Assembly: GCA_026770585.1 (NCBI GenBank)
Contig: MU646363.1
Coordinates: forward strand, 824,102 to 837,185
Direction of reading: 5' to 3'
DNA: 13,084 nt
DNA from: Baffinella frigidus
Taxonomy: Eukaryota; Cryptophyceae; Cryptomonadales; Baffinellaceae
Shown: one piece after another, positions 5,980 through 12,870 of the stretch
How the letters are laid out: each line of letters starts with the position of its first letter
Numbering within the stretch: the first letter of the stretch is position 1
The notes under the pieces: generated by a model
The model's database searches: none
What the model was told of the DNA's origin: nothing
The model's input: the letters and a program-made list of their open reading frames with translations, nothing else
Program-made: the position numbers and the translations under genes

Positions 5980-8900
5980 GTCAGGCACCGAGTTTCAGCA
6001 AGAATGTCATCAGGAGTTCTACATTCGCACAGGGGGTTGGTTGGTGTGTACTCCTTTGGGCATGGATCCGAGGTGGAACAGAGGCAGCTGGTCGGTGTGG
6101 ATCTCGCGGCTGCTGTTGATTGACGCAGGGTTTGTCCGAATCCGACCGTCATACTTTTTCGGATACAGGTTTGTAATGTTCTCGCTTGTTGATATCACTT
6201 TCGACATAATCACCAAAAGAAACCAGGAGGGGTGCAGCGACCAAGATGCATCGCACACAAGCGCCCCTCCCACACTCGACTCTCGCCGGGCGCCTCAGTA
6301 GTTGACTGATTCGTGCTTGTTCGCAGCGGCGGGCTGCGGATGGTCACTCCGGAGGCTGCGGAGGCTCTGCAGGCGGTAGGGTCCCGCCACCCGCCCGCTG
6401 ACCACCAGCCCTCAGAGTGGGAGCAAGTCGCCTTTTCCAGTTCCTGTAATTTTTACTGGAGGTCGTCGGATTGCGACGACCATGTATCAGTGGCCAGGGG
6501 AAGAGGAAGAAGACGATTTTCTCCCACTTAGAGGCTGGTGGGAGGTTATGGTGTTTGTTCGTAGACCCACGGTCGGGTGTTGCTTCACAGCAAATCTCTC
6601 TCACTCTATCGATCTATCTTTGAACGTTTCGTCAACCCCCGATGGTTCCAGATTTGTACCAGGTTTATATATTTCCGCGACCCCCTTGTACAAATCATAG
6701 CTCTGCCTCAGTCGGCTTGACAGACTATTGTCGATTTGACGTTCTGGGTTTCTGGTACAAACCCGTCAACTTTCGCGTCGAGCTAGAAATCCGCAAACAG
6801 GGAACGATCAAACTTCTTGGTTTCGGAGGGAGGGGATACGCCAGATCGCGAGAGGGAATTTCAGAACGCGACCACGCCAGAGGGCTCGAAACGTCCACTT
6901 TTGACATTTTTCAGGGGAAATTCCCTGAATACTTGTTAACATCGTCAGATCTGGCGTGGATAAGGCGTCGGTTTCCCTCGAGACCTTTGGCGTGGGACGT
7001 TTCGCTCACACTGTTGGGGCGAAAGCGACGTTTTTCTTTAAATTTCGGAACACGCCAAAAGTCGATAGCCCGCCGCCGCAACAATGTGTAATTTGTACAA
7101 CAATTTTAGAGCGAAAAGTCGCGTTCTGAAATGTGAAACGTCGCGTTCTGAAAAACTTCTCAACGCGTCGTTTCACTCACACGCTTAGAGCGAAAGCGAC
7201 GTTTTGCTTCAAAATCATTTCGTTGTACACATTCCACGTCGTTGCGGCGGCGGGCTATTGACTTTTCCTCTCAGAACACTCCGAAGAACGTTCTTAAGTC
7301 AATGGTTGGATTGTTTCTTAGGTAACACGCCAAAAGTCAAAAACTGGTGGTCACGTTACACCGGATTTCCAGTGCTGCGGTCCCGCGTGGTGTCCCGAGA
7401 GGGGCGTGTTTCTGGTAAAAATCTGGTACAAATTTCCAGAATTGACTTGAGACACACGGGAATTCCCGTTTGTGACCTGACGACCCCCCCTAGTAAAAGC
7501 CCTTGCCGATCCGTAAAACCTGCATCCTAAACAAAAAAACTAAAACCAACCCCCTAGACCCCAAACTTTGCACCAGGCGCCACACACAAGGGAGTGCACA
7601 ACAAACAACGAACCCTGAACCCTACACCCTACACCGTAAACCCTAAACCCTACACCCTACACCCTACACCCTATACCCCACACCCTACAACCTACACCCT
7701 ACACCCTACACCCCAAACCCTAACCCCCACACCCTAACCCGCAAATCCTGCGCCAGACGACGGGGCGGGCACTCGGGGTTTCGCGATCTAGTCCTGGACC
7801 TGAATAGATTTGATTTCGGGAACTGTCCCATCTAAAAGATTTATGGTCAAACCCAGCTGTTTAAAAGCCCTACAAGTAAGAAATGGCTCAAACGCCAAGC
7901 CAAATCTGAAATTAAATCTATTCAGGAACGCGAAGAAATCCCCCGACCCCGATCCAAATCCCGTATTACTCAACTCAAATCCCGTATCACTCAACTCAAC
8001 TCCCGTATCACTCAACTCAAATCCCGTATTACTCAACTCAAACCCCGAACCACTCAACTCAAATCCCGTATCACTAAACTCAAATCCCGTATCACTCAAC
8101 TCAAATCCCGTTTCACTCAACTCAAATCCCGTATTACTCAACTCAAATCCCGTATCACTCAACTCAAATCCCATATCACTCAACTCAAGGGCCTACCTAG
8201 AACTCCAAATCCCGTATCACTCAACTCATGGCTCAAGGGCCTACCTAGGACCTGTGACGAGAGTAAGAAAGAAGAAGAAGAAGAAGAAGAAGAAGAAGAT
8301 CCGAACCCTGCACTAGCCCGAAATCTACAATACCAGGCGGTGGCGACAGGGCAAGCGATCGTCGAGCTCAGCGCTCCGAAACGGATCAAATCGAGGCTGG
8401 AGAAACAGCCTTTTCCCTGGGGAAGACTTCGAATTCAGAGTTCGCTGGGAGGAAATAGCCGAATTCCAGCCTCGATTTAACCCCCGAAGCCTGTGACAGG
8501 CTGTGACGACGGGGCAGGCGCTTGGAGATTCGGGCGCGGCTTTGCATATGGCGTTTGCGGACCAGGTGGGTTTCGGGATTATGGTTTAGGGGTTTAGGGT
8601 TTAGGGGTTAGGGATTGAGGATTGAGGTTAAGGGGTGTAGGGTTTAGAGTGTAGGTGTAGGGTGTAGGGTGTAGGGGTGTAGGGTGTAGGGTGTAGGGTG
8701 TAGGGTGTTGTGGGGTGCAGGGTGTAGGGTTTCGGGCTGAGGGTTGAGGGTTCAGCCCGACAACTCATTGAGGTTAGGGTAGCTTTCCATCGTAGTGCTG
8801 TTTTTTTGGAAACGTGGGGCCGTAGGGCTCTTAGGCCACGGGGCAGAGAGAGAGAGAGCGAGCGAGCAAGAGAGAGAGCGAGAGAGAGCGAGCGAGAGAC

Positions 8901-11754
8901 AGCCAGGCACGCGGGGATTCGGGCGAGGCTCTGTACACGGCGTTTGCGGACCAGGTGAGCCACCAGCCCTGGGAGGTGGCTCAAATAGTGCCCTGGAACA
9001 TTTTTGATTTGTCTTGCCAGCCCTTCGAATCCGAAGAGCTCTGTTAACGTATTCTCGGTACCAAATCTTCTCTGAGGATTTCAGTTTCAGAGCAGAAATT
9101 GAGCCACCTCAGAGGGCTAGTGGAGCCCAGCAACTCACCCAGGTTACAGTAGCACCAGCCCTCAGATTGGGAGCAAATCCTCTTTGTGGGGACCCCTGAT
9201 TGGTACCACACGTCACCGGATTCCGGCGACCTCCTGGAAAAAGCCAGGCGATTGAAAAAGGCGATTCGCTGCCACTCGGAGGGCTGGAGGTGTCTTTCCA
9301 TCGTAATACTGTTTTTCGAACGGTAGGCTGTAGCCCCCCCTGGCCCGCATTCACACCCTAGAATCGATATGAACCCCAAACCCCTCTCAGGGCTCGAACC
9401 TTGCTGGAACGTGTTTCCAGGCCTCGGTGGGGGGCGGCCTCCTACGATAGCGACAGCGGTCTCCTAAACGCTGAACCCCAAACCCCAAACCCCTCTTGCA
9501 GGGTGGGAACCTCGCAGGCAAGTTCTTCCAGGCCTCTCTCCTGCCGTACCTGGGCTTCCTCTTCTTCCTCAAGAACAAGGGCAAAAACGCCGTCCCCGAG
9601 ACCTCTTTCTTCGGTACTTCACCCCCCCTCTTATCCCCACTCGAGGCTGGGAGAAAACCCATTTTTTTCATCCAAAAACGTGTTTCTTCGTAGATGTCGA
9701 TATTTTTAGCAAAAGGTGGTCACGTTTTCACGCGTTTTAGTCGCTCCTGCTGCCTTGAGTGGGACGTGAGGGCCCTGACAGCAGCCTTATCCGGGGAACC
9801 CTATTTTTCTTCCATTCGATGGCAACGAAAATTACTACACAGATGCTTTAATATTACTAGTAAGAACGCATGGTGTAGTAATTTTCGTTGCCATCGAATG
9901 AAAGAACGTACCTAGGCTGCCTCTTCTTCCTCAAGAACAAGGGGGGAAGGGAAACGCCGTCCCTGAGACCTTCTTCGGTGACTAGTCCACTCACCTGATA
10001 GATTCTATCTCGGATTTCGGCTTGGCGTTGGAGCCATTTTTGGACTGCGGTAAGGCTCGAGGGCTCCTACCAAGAACAAGGGCAAAAACGCTTTTTGTCT
10101 CCGAAACCTCCTGCTTGAGTACTGCAAATCCCTAGCGTTTTCTGAGTAAATCTGGGCTAAATCTGGCCATAAATGTATTTTAGGTGCCCTGCCGGGTTTT
10201 GTCGCCCGCCCCGACTAAATTAATTTTGGACCAAGACAGAATATGTCCCGTTATCTTAGGCTCCCCACGCGGAAGGTAAGGGTGTATATGCTATTTTAGA
10301 CATCAAATGATGCTATCTTACGCCTTTTCATCAGGACAGATTCTGGTATGGTCCGAGATGAAATTATGCCGTCGGGCGACCCTACACCCTACACCCTAAA
10401 CCCTGAACCCTAAACCCTAAACCCTAAACCCTAAACCATACACCCTGAACCCTAAACCCCAATCCCTAAACAGTGTTCCAATTCCTCCTTCTCTTCGTGC
10501 TCGCAACGATCTCATATGGAAACGGTTTTAATTTAAAACTTCTGCGCAATGAAATTTACTACCCAACATGACCTTTATTAGTAATATCAAAACATTCCTG
10601 TAGTAATTTTCATTGGATCAAAAGTTTAAAATTACAACCGTTTCCCTGTGAGATCCTCACAGAGATCATCTCGAAGACGGCCCTAAACCCCGAACCCTAA
10701 ACCCCAAACCCTCAACCCTACACCCTACACCCTAAACCCTAATCCCTAAACAGGGTTCCGATTCCTCCTGCTGTTCGTGCTCCCACTAATTCTGTTGCCG
10801 TGCGGCCTTAGAGCGCTGTGCAGAGAATTTGGCCACCGAAAAATGGAAAATGGAGAAATTGGAGCCATTTTGTCCACTTTTGAGAAATTCATGGTACTAA
10901 AGTTCTCAAAAGTTGACAAAATGGCTCCAATTTCTCGATTTTCCATTATTTCCCGTGGCCAACTTCTCTGCACAGCGCTCTAACCCTGAACGCTGAACCC
11001 TCAACCCCCAACGCCAAGCGGTGTCCATGACCCCAAGCTAATAGGGTAACGGCCTGAAAATGGGGTAGTTAGGCCTACGGCATTGCCTAGGACCTCCTAC
11101 CGTAGGTCGAGACTTTTTGGTCCTAGGATCCCTCGGCCTACGGTAGGAGGTCCTAGGCAATGCCGTAGGCCCAACTACCCTATTTTCAGGCCGTTAGCCT
11201 ATGAAAGCGGTGTCCATGACCCCAAGCCCGTCCCGCAGGCTTCCAGGTCGCAACGATGCCCACAGGGATAAAGACCGCCCTAGACCTCGAACCCGGAATC
11301 ATGAACCCTAAACCATGACCCCCGAACCCTAAACCTCAACCCCTCAAAACAGGGTTCCAGTTGCTCCCGCTGTTCGTACTCGCAACGATCCCCACAGGGA
11401 TCATCTCGAAGACGGCCCTCAACCTCGAACCCTGAATCATGAACCCTAAACGATACACCCTGAACCCTAAACCGCAACCCCTAACAACAGGCTTCCAGGT
11501 CCTCCTTCTCTTCGTGCTCCGAATGTTTCTGTCGTGAACCCTAAACCCCCAACGCCAAGTGGTGTCCATGGTCTGTTGTCGTGATGCCCCCCCCCCCCGT
11601 TCTCAACCTCCCCAACCCCTCAAAACAGGGTTCCAGTTCCTCCTCCTCTTCGTGCTTGCTACGATCCCCACAGGGATCATCTCGAAGACGGCCTACGGAG
11701 TCTCCCTCGCAGACGTCGACTGGCTCCACGGATCCGCGGAAGCCCTGCTCACTG
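5792..11754 (+). CDS. Plastid-targeted small membrane protein, probably DUF3593 type (five exons, gene model, 3' incomplete)
   Basis: Gene model joining 5792-5979, 6327-6375, 8500-8565, 9502-9613 and 11629-11754 (541 nt, 180 codons plus one base). Phases: AG|C makes Ser, then 0/0, 0/0, then G|GG makes Gly. Residues 1-26 are a signal peptide ending ASA, with FAPAG as the start of the transit peptide. Two hydrophobic segments follow, FFQASLLPYLGFLFFL (about 109-124) and FQFLLLFVLATIPTGII (140-156), then the conserved-looking YGVSLADVDWLHGSAEALL (161-179). The pattern PYLGFLxFL...FGFxFLL...TIPxGI...YGxSLAxxDWLHGxAE is what I recall for DUF3593, a cyanobacterial and plastid membrane protein of unknown function. 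The location would be a plastid membrane, probably thylakoid or inner envelope. The last exon with the stop codon was not identified. Exons 3-5 have many degenerate copies. Confidence 0.66.
5980..6326 (+). other. Intron 1 of the DUF3593-like gene
   Basis: GTCAGG to TTCGCAG, 347 bp. No exon copies, telomere-like tract or hairpin element were seen; this and the promoter are the cleanest stretches of the window. Confidence 0.5.
6327..6375 (+). CDS. DUF3593-like gene exon 2
   Basis: Acceptor CTTGTTCGCAG is followed by C GGC GGG CTG CGG ATG. The first base completes AG|C (Ser) from exon 1. The exon encodes GGLRMVTPEAAEALQA, ending phase 0 before donor GTAGGG (6376). A GC donor three bases earlier (CAG|GCGGTA) would also keep phase. 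This is the end of the transit region or the start of the mature protein. No degenerate copies of this exon were found. Confidence 0.55.
6402..6541. mobile_element. 140-bp hairpin MITE
   Basis: Ends CCACCAGCCCTCAGAGTGGG and CCCACTTAGAGGCTGGTGG. The centre is the palindrome GGTCGTCGGATTGCGACGACC, in part GGTCGTC/GACGACC. Relatives are 9153-9292 (also 140 bp) and 12596-12733. It starts 26 bases after exon 2. Confidence 0.7.
6542..7056 (+). other. Intron sequence, mostly unassigned
   Basis: Apart from element G, it holds a 40-bp piece (about 6998-7038, CTCACACTGTTGGGGCGAAA...) repeated at 7168-7210. No exon-like segment was recognised. Confidence 0.4.
6700..6773 (+). repeat. Dispersed element G, plus-strand copy
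   Basis: GCTCTGCCTCAGTCGGCTTG through GGTACAAACCCGTCAACTTTC, matching the minus-strand copy at 4440-4516. It is in an intron of the other gene. Confidence 0.65.
7057..7266. mobile_element. Inverted-repeat element, 26-bp arms
   Basis: Arms 7057-7082 and 7241-7266 (AAAAGTCGATAGCCCGCCGC...) match at 25 of 26 positions; total 210 bp. Probably a non-autonomous element; no target duplication was identified. Confidence 0.65.
7267..7599 (+). other. Unassigned intron sequence
   Basis: Nothing recognisable. ACGCCAAAAGTC recurs (7052, 7327), suggesting older relatives of the 7057 element. Confidence 0.3.
7612..7742. repeat. Degenerate CCCTAAA/CCCTACA tract
   Basis: About 17 units of CCCTACA and CCCTAAA variants, C-rich on the sense strand, ending next to an exon-3 fragment (7757). 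Confidence 0.85.
7757..7790 (+). pseudogene. Fragment of DUF3593-like exon 3
   Basis: It reads TTGRALGVSRS, similar to TTGQALGDSG, at the end of a CCCTAAA-type tract. The rest is lost. It is the farthest-upstream copy. Confidence 0.35.
7957..8228. repeat. 21-bp minisatellite, eleven units plus one
   Basis: Unit AATCCCGTATCACTCAACTCA, eleven consecutive units of exactly 21 bp (7957-8187), a 20-bp spacer, then one more. The unit and its right flank (GGCCTACCTAGGACCTGT) match a single-unit relative at 828-905. Both strands are open in one frame (LNSNPVS and ELSDTGF heptads). Confidence 0.85.
8266..8299. repeat. AAG microsatellite
   Basis: About eleven AAG units. The relative at 889-902 has only three to four. 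Confidence 0.85.
8337..8372 (+). pseudogene. Fragment of DUF3593-like exon 3
   Basis: Acceptor-like ACAATACCAG is followed by AVATGQAI, then diverging codons, similar to AVTTGQAL of 8500-8565. The DSG...ADQ end is missing. Confidence 0.4.
8388..8478. mobile_element. 91-bp inverted-repeat element
   Basis: Ends AAATCGAGGCTGG and CCAGCCTCGATTT are perfectly complementary; the inner part is partly complementary (GAAGACTTCGAATTC). Confidence 0.6.
8500..8565 (+). CDS. DUF3593-like gene exon 3 (most complete copy)
   Basis: Acceptor CCTGTGACAG is followed by GCT GTG ACG ACG GGG. The exon encodes AVTTGQALGDSGAALHMAF then ADQ, 22 codons, phase 0 at both ends, with donor GTGGGT at 8566. It was recognised because a second copy at 8907-8954 has the same DSG-AL---AFADQ pattern with donor GTGAGC, and two weaker copies occur at 8337 and 7757. 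Which copy is spliced in cannot be decided by eye: this one is complete, while the other has the better donor and the more natural residues (EALYTAFADQ). Confidence 0.5.
8575..8755. repeat. TTTAGGG/GGGTGTA-type tract
   Basis: GGGTGTA and GTTTAGG variants, G-rich on the sense strand, starting just after the donor of exon 3. This is the only tract in the plus gene with this orientation. Confidence 0.85.
8845..8900. repeat. GA/GAGC-rich microsatellite
   Basis: GAGAGAGAGCGAGCGAGC-type sequence that has replaced the 5' part of the exon-3 copy at 8907. Confidence 0.8.
8907..8954 (+). CDS. Alternative or pseudo copy of DUF3593-like exon 3
   Basis: A possible acceptor AGCCAG precedes GCA CGC GGG GAT TCG. 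This copy encodes ARGDSGEALYTAFADQ, phase 0 at both ends, with a strong donor GTGAGC at 8955. Its 5' part is replaced by a GA-rich microsatellite, so the acceptor lacks a pyrimidine tract. It could be the used exon, a mutually exclusive alternative to 8500-8565, or a dead copy. Confidence 0.4.
9153..9292. mobile_element. 140-bp hairpin MITE, relative of 6402-6541
   Basis: Left CACCAGCCCTCAGATTGGGA, right complement ending GGGCTGGAGGTG; central CACCGGATTCCGGCGACC. Same length as the 6402 element. Confidence 0.65.
9502..9613 (+). CDS. DUF3593-like gene exon 4: first membrane segment
   Basis: The acceptor is pyrimidine-rich (ACCCCTCTTGCAG). The exon encodes GGNLAGKFFQASLLPYLGFL, FFLKNKGKNAVPETSFF plus one base G, before donor GTACTT at 9614. 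The hydrophobic stretch at about residues 109-124 is a likely transmembrane helix; Lys-rich KNKGKN would form the following loop. The G joins GG of the next exon as Gly, giving FFGFQF as expected for the family. Two partial copies lie just downstream (9907-9984, 10061-10122). Confidence 0.65.
9614..9812 (+). other. Start of intron 4, unassigned
   Basis: Donor GTACTT, then CCACTCGAGGCTGGGAGAAA, similar to half of the 8388 element. Nothing else was recognised. Confidence 0.3.
9813..9900. mobile_element. 88-bp foldback element, 28-bp perfect arms
   Basis: Arms 9813-9840 and 9873-9900 (CATTCGATGGCAACGAAAAT...) are perfectly complementary around a 32-base loop. The core GTAGTAATTTTCGTTGCC recurs at 321, 1333, 3933, 10547/10600 and 13029. 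Confidence 0.8.
9907..9984 (+). pseudogene. Partial copy of DUF3593-like exon 4
   Basis: It reads YLGCLFFLKNKG...NAVPET.FFG with a small insertion (GGGGAAGG) that shifts the frame and a donor-like GTGACT. It starts directly beside the right arm of the hairpin at 9813-9900, so that element probably replaced its first half. Confidence 0.55.
10061..10122 (+). pseudogene. Short copy of DUF3593-like exon 4
   Basis: KNKGKNA is recognisable (CAAGAACAAGGGCAAAAACG), followed by a degraded match to the exon end. It has no acceptor. Confidence 0.5.
10300..10366 (+). repeat. Dispersed repeat shared with 1932-1998
   Basis: GACATCAAATGATGCTATCT...GGTCCGAGATGAAA; the GCTATCTTA part also resembles the U element at 11804. 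Confidence 0.65.
10381..10470. repeat. CCCTAAA tract before exon-5 copy A
   Basis: Near-perfect CCCTAAA units at 10410-10435, running to TAAACAG, the copy's acceptor. Confidence 0.9.
10474..10511 (+). pseudogene. DUF3593-like exon-5 copy A, first part
   Basis: TAAACAG precedes TG TTC CAA TTC CTC, giving FQFLLLFVLATI. It is interrupted at GATC by a hairpin element and resumes at 10652-10683. Confidence 0.6.
10512..10651. mobile_element. 140-bp hairpin MITE with GATC target duplication
   Basis: Ends TCATATGGAAACGGTT and AACCGTTTCCCTGTGA, flanked by GATC at 10508-10511 and 10652-10655. Sister exon copies carry a single GATC (ACGATCCCCACAG). An inner pair of arms (10547-10562, 10600-10615) belongs to the GTAGTAATTTTCGTTGCC family. 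Confidence 0.85.
10652..10683 (+). pseudogene. DUF3593-like exon-5 copy A, second part
   Basis: It resumes at GATC CTC ACA GAG ATC ATC TCG AAG ACG GCC, matching IPTGIISKTA, and then ends in a CCCTAAA tract. Confidence 0.6.
10684..10750. repeat. CCCTAAA-type tract before exon-5 copy B
   Basis: CCCTAAACCCCGAACCCTAA-like units running to the acceptor TAAACAG. Confidence 0.85.
10754..10807 (+). pseudogene. DUF3593-like exon-5 copy B
   Basis: TAAACAG precedes GG TTC CGA TTC, giving FRFLLLFVLPLILL. It diverges after FVL and is cut by the 176-bp hairpin element at 10808. Confidence 0.55.
10808..10983. mobile_element. 176-bp hairpin MITE
   Basis: Ends TTAGAGCGCTGTGCAGAGAA and its exact complement TTCTCTGCACAGCGCTCTAA; complementarity continues for about 75 bp. 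Possible TTA or TA target duplication at the termini. Inserted in exon-5 copy B. Confidence 0.85.
11041..11202. mobile_element. 162-bp hairpin MITE, copy 2
   Basis: ATAGGGTAACGGCCTGAAAA to GGCCGTTAGCCTAT, same length as copy 1 but inverted. GCGGTGTCCATGACCCCAAG occurs on both sides (11018, 11207), either a long flank duplication or part of the exon-5 repeat unit. Confidence 0.8.
11239..11281 (+). pseudogene. DUF3593-like exon-5 copy C, internal deletion
   Basis: CCCGCAG precedes GC TTC CAG GTC GCA ACG ATG CCC ACA GGG: FQV joined to ATMPTG, so the hydrophobic core FLLLFVL is deleted. It was missed at first because the hallmark segment is gone. Confidence 0.5.
11282..11490. repeat. Telomere-like interspersed tracts between exon-5 copies
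   Basis: CCCTAAACC and GAACCCTAA units at 11282-11345 and 11420-11485 around copy D, each ending at a copy's acceptor. Confidence 0.75.
11353..11419 (+). pseudogene. DUF3593-like exon-5 copy D
   Basis: It encodes FQLLPLFVLATIPTGIISKT then AL before telomere-like sequence. The acceptor CTCAAAACAG is identical to that of the intact exon. Confidence 0.6.
11491..11526 (+). pseudogene. DUF3593-like exon-5 copy E, 5' third only
   Basis: CTAACAACAG precedes GC TTC CAG GTC CTC, giving FQVLLLFVLRM, then divergence to a stop. Confidence 0.55.
11629..11754 (+). CDS. DUF3593-like gene exon 5 (intact copy): second membrane segment and DWLHG motif
   Basis: Acceptor CTCAAAACAG is followed by GG TTC CAG TTC. 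The exon encodes FQFLLLFVLATIPTGIISKT then AYGVSLADVDWLHGSAEALLT, 41 codons plus one base, with donor GTGCGT at 11755. It is the only complete member of about ten copies spread over 10474-12885. The second transmembrane segment is FQFLLLFVLATIPTGII. DWLHG with the following Glu is the most family-like part. The next exon (phase 1 acceptor needed) was not identified with confidence. Confidence 0.65.
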
Positions 11755-11870
11755 GTGCGTTTGTGTTATCTACGGGTGCGTTTGTGTTATCTTACAGGTA
11801 GAATTTGCTATCTTAGCCTTGATATAGCTGTACCATAGCATGAAAAACACCCCTACGATAGAGCACGACG

Positions 11871-11958
11871 GGGATCATCTCGAAGACGGCCTACGGAGTC
11901 TCCCTCTCCCTCGCAGACGTCGACTGGCTCCACGGATCCGCGGAGGCCCTGCTCACGG
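11871..11958 (+). pseudogene. DUF3593-like exon-5 copy F, 3' two thirds
   Basis: It encodes GIISKTAYGVSL, an extra in-frame SL (TCCCTC duplicated), then ADVDWLHGSAEALLT and a donor-like G|GTGTGT. It is almost identical to the intact exon at this level but lacks the FQFLLL part and any acceptor. Confidence 0.6.
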
Positions 11959-12054
11959 GTGTGTTTGTGATATTGTAAGGGTGTAGTTTGCTATCTTAGC
12001 CTCGACATAGCTGTACCGTAGCATCAAAAACACCCCTGCGGTAGAAAAAGACGG

Positions 12055-12080
12055 GGATCCACGGAAGCCCTGCTCACGGG
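12055..12080 (+). pseudogene. DUF3593-like exon-5 copy G, end only
   Basis: GGATCCACGGAAGCCCTGCT matches GSAEALL near the exon end, between two U elements. Confidence 0.45.
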
Positions 12081-12220
12081 TGCGGATCCCCTGCGGCCAT
12101 GCGGAAACATGCTCGAAGCGTAAACACCGTGTCGTGGTATATTACGGGTGGGACGTGCTATCTTAGCCTCGACACAGCTGTACCATAGCATCGAAAACAC
12201 CCCTGCGATAGAACAAGACG

Positions 12221-12244
12221 GGGATCATCTCGAAGACGGCCTAC
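12221..12244 (+). pseudogene. DUF3593-like exon-5 copy H, first part
   Basis: It encodes GIISKTAY and is then interrupted by a hairpin element (12245-12395), resuming at 12396. Confidence 0.6.
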
Positions 12245-12395
12245 CCACACAGCGGACTTCAAAGGGATGTCTGAATAACCCTTAAGCGATAAGACCTAGG
12301 ACCCAACGGTAGGAAACCTGTAGGGTCATAGGGGGGTTCCTACGGATAAGGAAACGGAAACTCGGCCCAAAATGGGCCGAAGCCCGCTGTGTGGG
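12245..12395. mobile_element. Hairpin element in exon-5 copy H
   Basis: Ends CCACACAGCGGACTTC and GAAGCCCGCTGTGTGG; same family as 2528-2658. It splits copy H between AY and GVSL; no clear target duplication. Confidence 0.75.
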
Positions 12396-12451
12396 GGGTC
12401 TCTCTCGCAGACGTTGACTGGCTTCACGGCTCTGCTGAAGCCCTGCTCACG
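12396..12451 (+). pseudogene. DUF3593-like exon-5 copy H, second part
   Basis: It encodes GVSLADVDWLHGSAEALLT. From GVS onward it differs from the intact exon at seven codons, all silently, unlike the other copies. A donor-like G|GTCTGC follows. Confidence 0.6.
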
Positions 12452-12460
12452 GGTCTGCGA

Positions 12461-12516
12461 AACCCTGAACCCTAAACCCGATACCCCATACCCTCAACCC
12501 CTCAACCCTGAACCCG
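12461..12516. repeat. CCCTAAA-type tract
   Basis: AACCCTGAACCCTAAACCC-like units ending at CCCGCAG (12519), an acceptor-like site. Confidence 0.8.
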
Positions 12517-12595
12517 CAGAGGAGCCCTCTATGTGACGGTTGACTGAATCGGGTTACAGGGTGTGTGCCGGGACACGAGTAAACCGGGCAGGGTT

Positions 12596-12733
12596 CCACC
12601 AACCCTCGCAACTTGGGCAAACCGAAAAAATCAAAAACACCAAATCCCCTTGGAGGCCGTCGGAATCTGACGGCCTTCAATGGGATTTTTGGAGCCATTT
12701 CCCCCGATTTGCCCAGACTGTGAGGGTTGGTGG
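12596..12733. mobile_element. 138-bp hairpin MITE
   Basis: Ends CCACCAACCCTCGCAACTTG and GTGAGGGTTGGTGG; centre GGCCGTCGGAATCTGACGGC matches the centre design of the 6402 element. Confidence 0.75.
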
Positions 12734-12759
12734 TTAGTTAGTATCTGGGAGTGTTCCTA

Positions 12760-12776
12760 GCGGACGTCGACTGGCT
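12760..12776 (+). pseudogene. DUF3593-like exon-5 fragment I
   Basis: GGACGTCGACTGGCT (DVDWL) is fused directly to a U element. Confidence 0.4.
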
Positions 12777-12870
12777 GCGTTTGTGATATTGTATTTGTGG
12801 AGTTTGCTATCTTAGCCTCGACATAGCTGTACCATAGCATAAACAACACCCCTGCGATAGCAAAAGACGG

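Noticed and set aside
5221-6152. Two overlapping minus-strand open frames (5712-5221, 6152-5589)
   Set aside because: Arg/Gly-rich shadows of GC-rich coding DNA; they overlap both first exons and the promoter.
6327-6531. Open reading continuing past exon 2
   Set aside because: The reading beyond 6376 enters a hairpin MITE; donor GTAGGG and the phase match to exon 3 are better supported.
7788-8316. Heptad-repeat proteins (LNSNPVS plus, ELSDTGF minus)
   Set aside because: A 21-bp minisatellite without stops is automatically open on several frames; no homologous ends, and it lies in an intron between exons 2 and 3.
12245-12395. The insertion in copy H as a spliceable intron
   Set aside because: It begins CCACACAGCGG with no GT donor and has hairpin termini, so it is an element rather than an intron.
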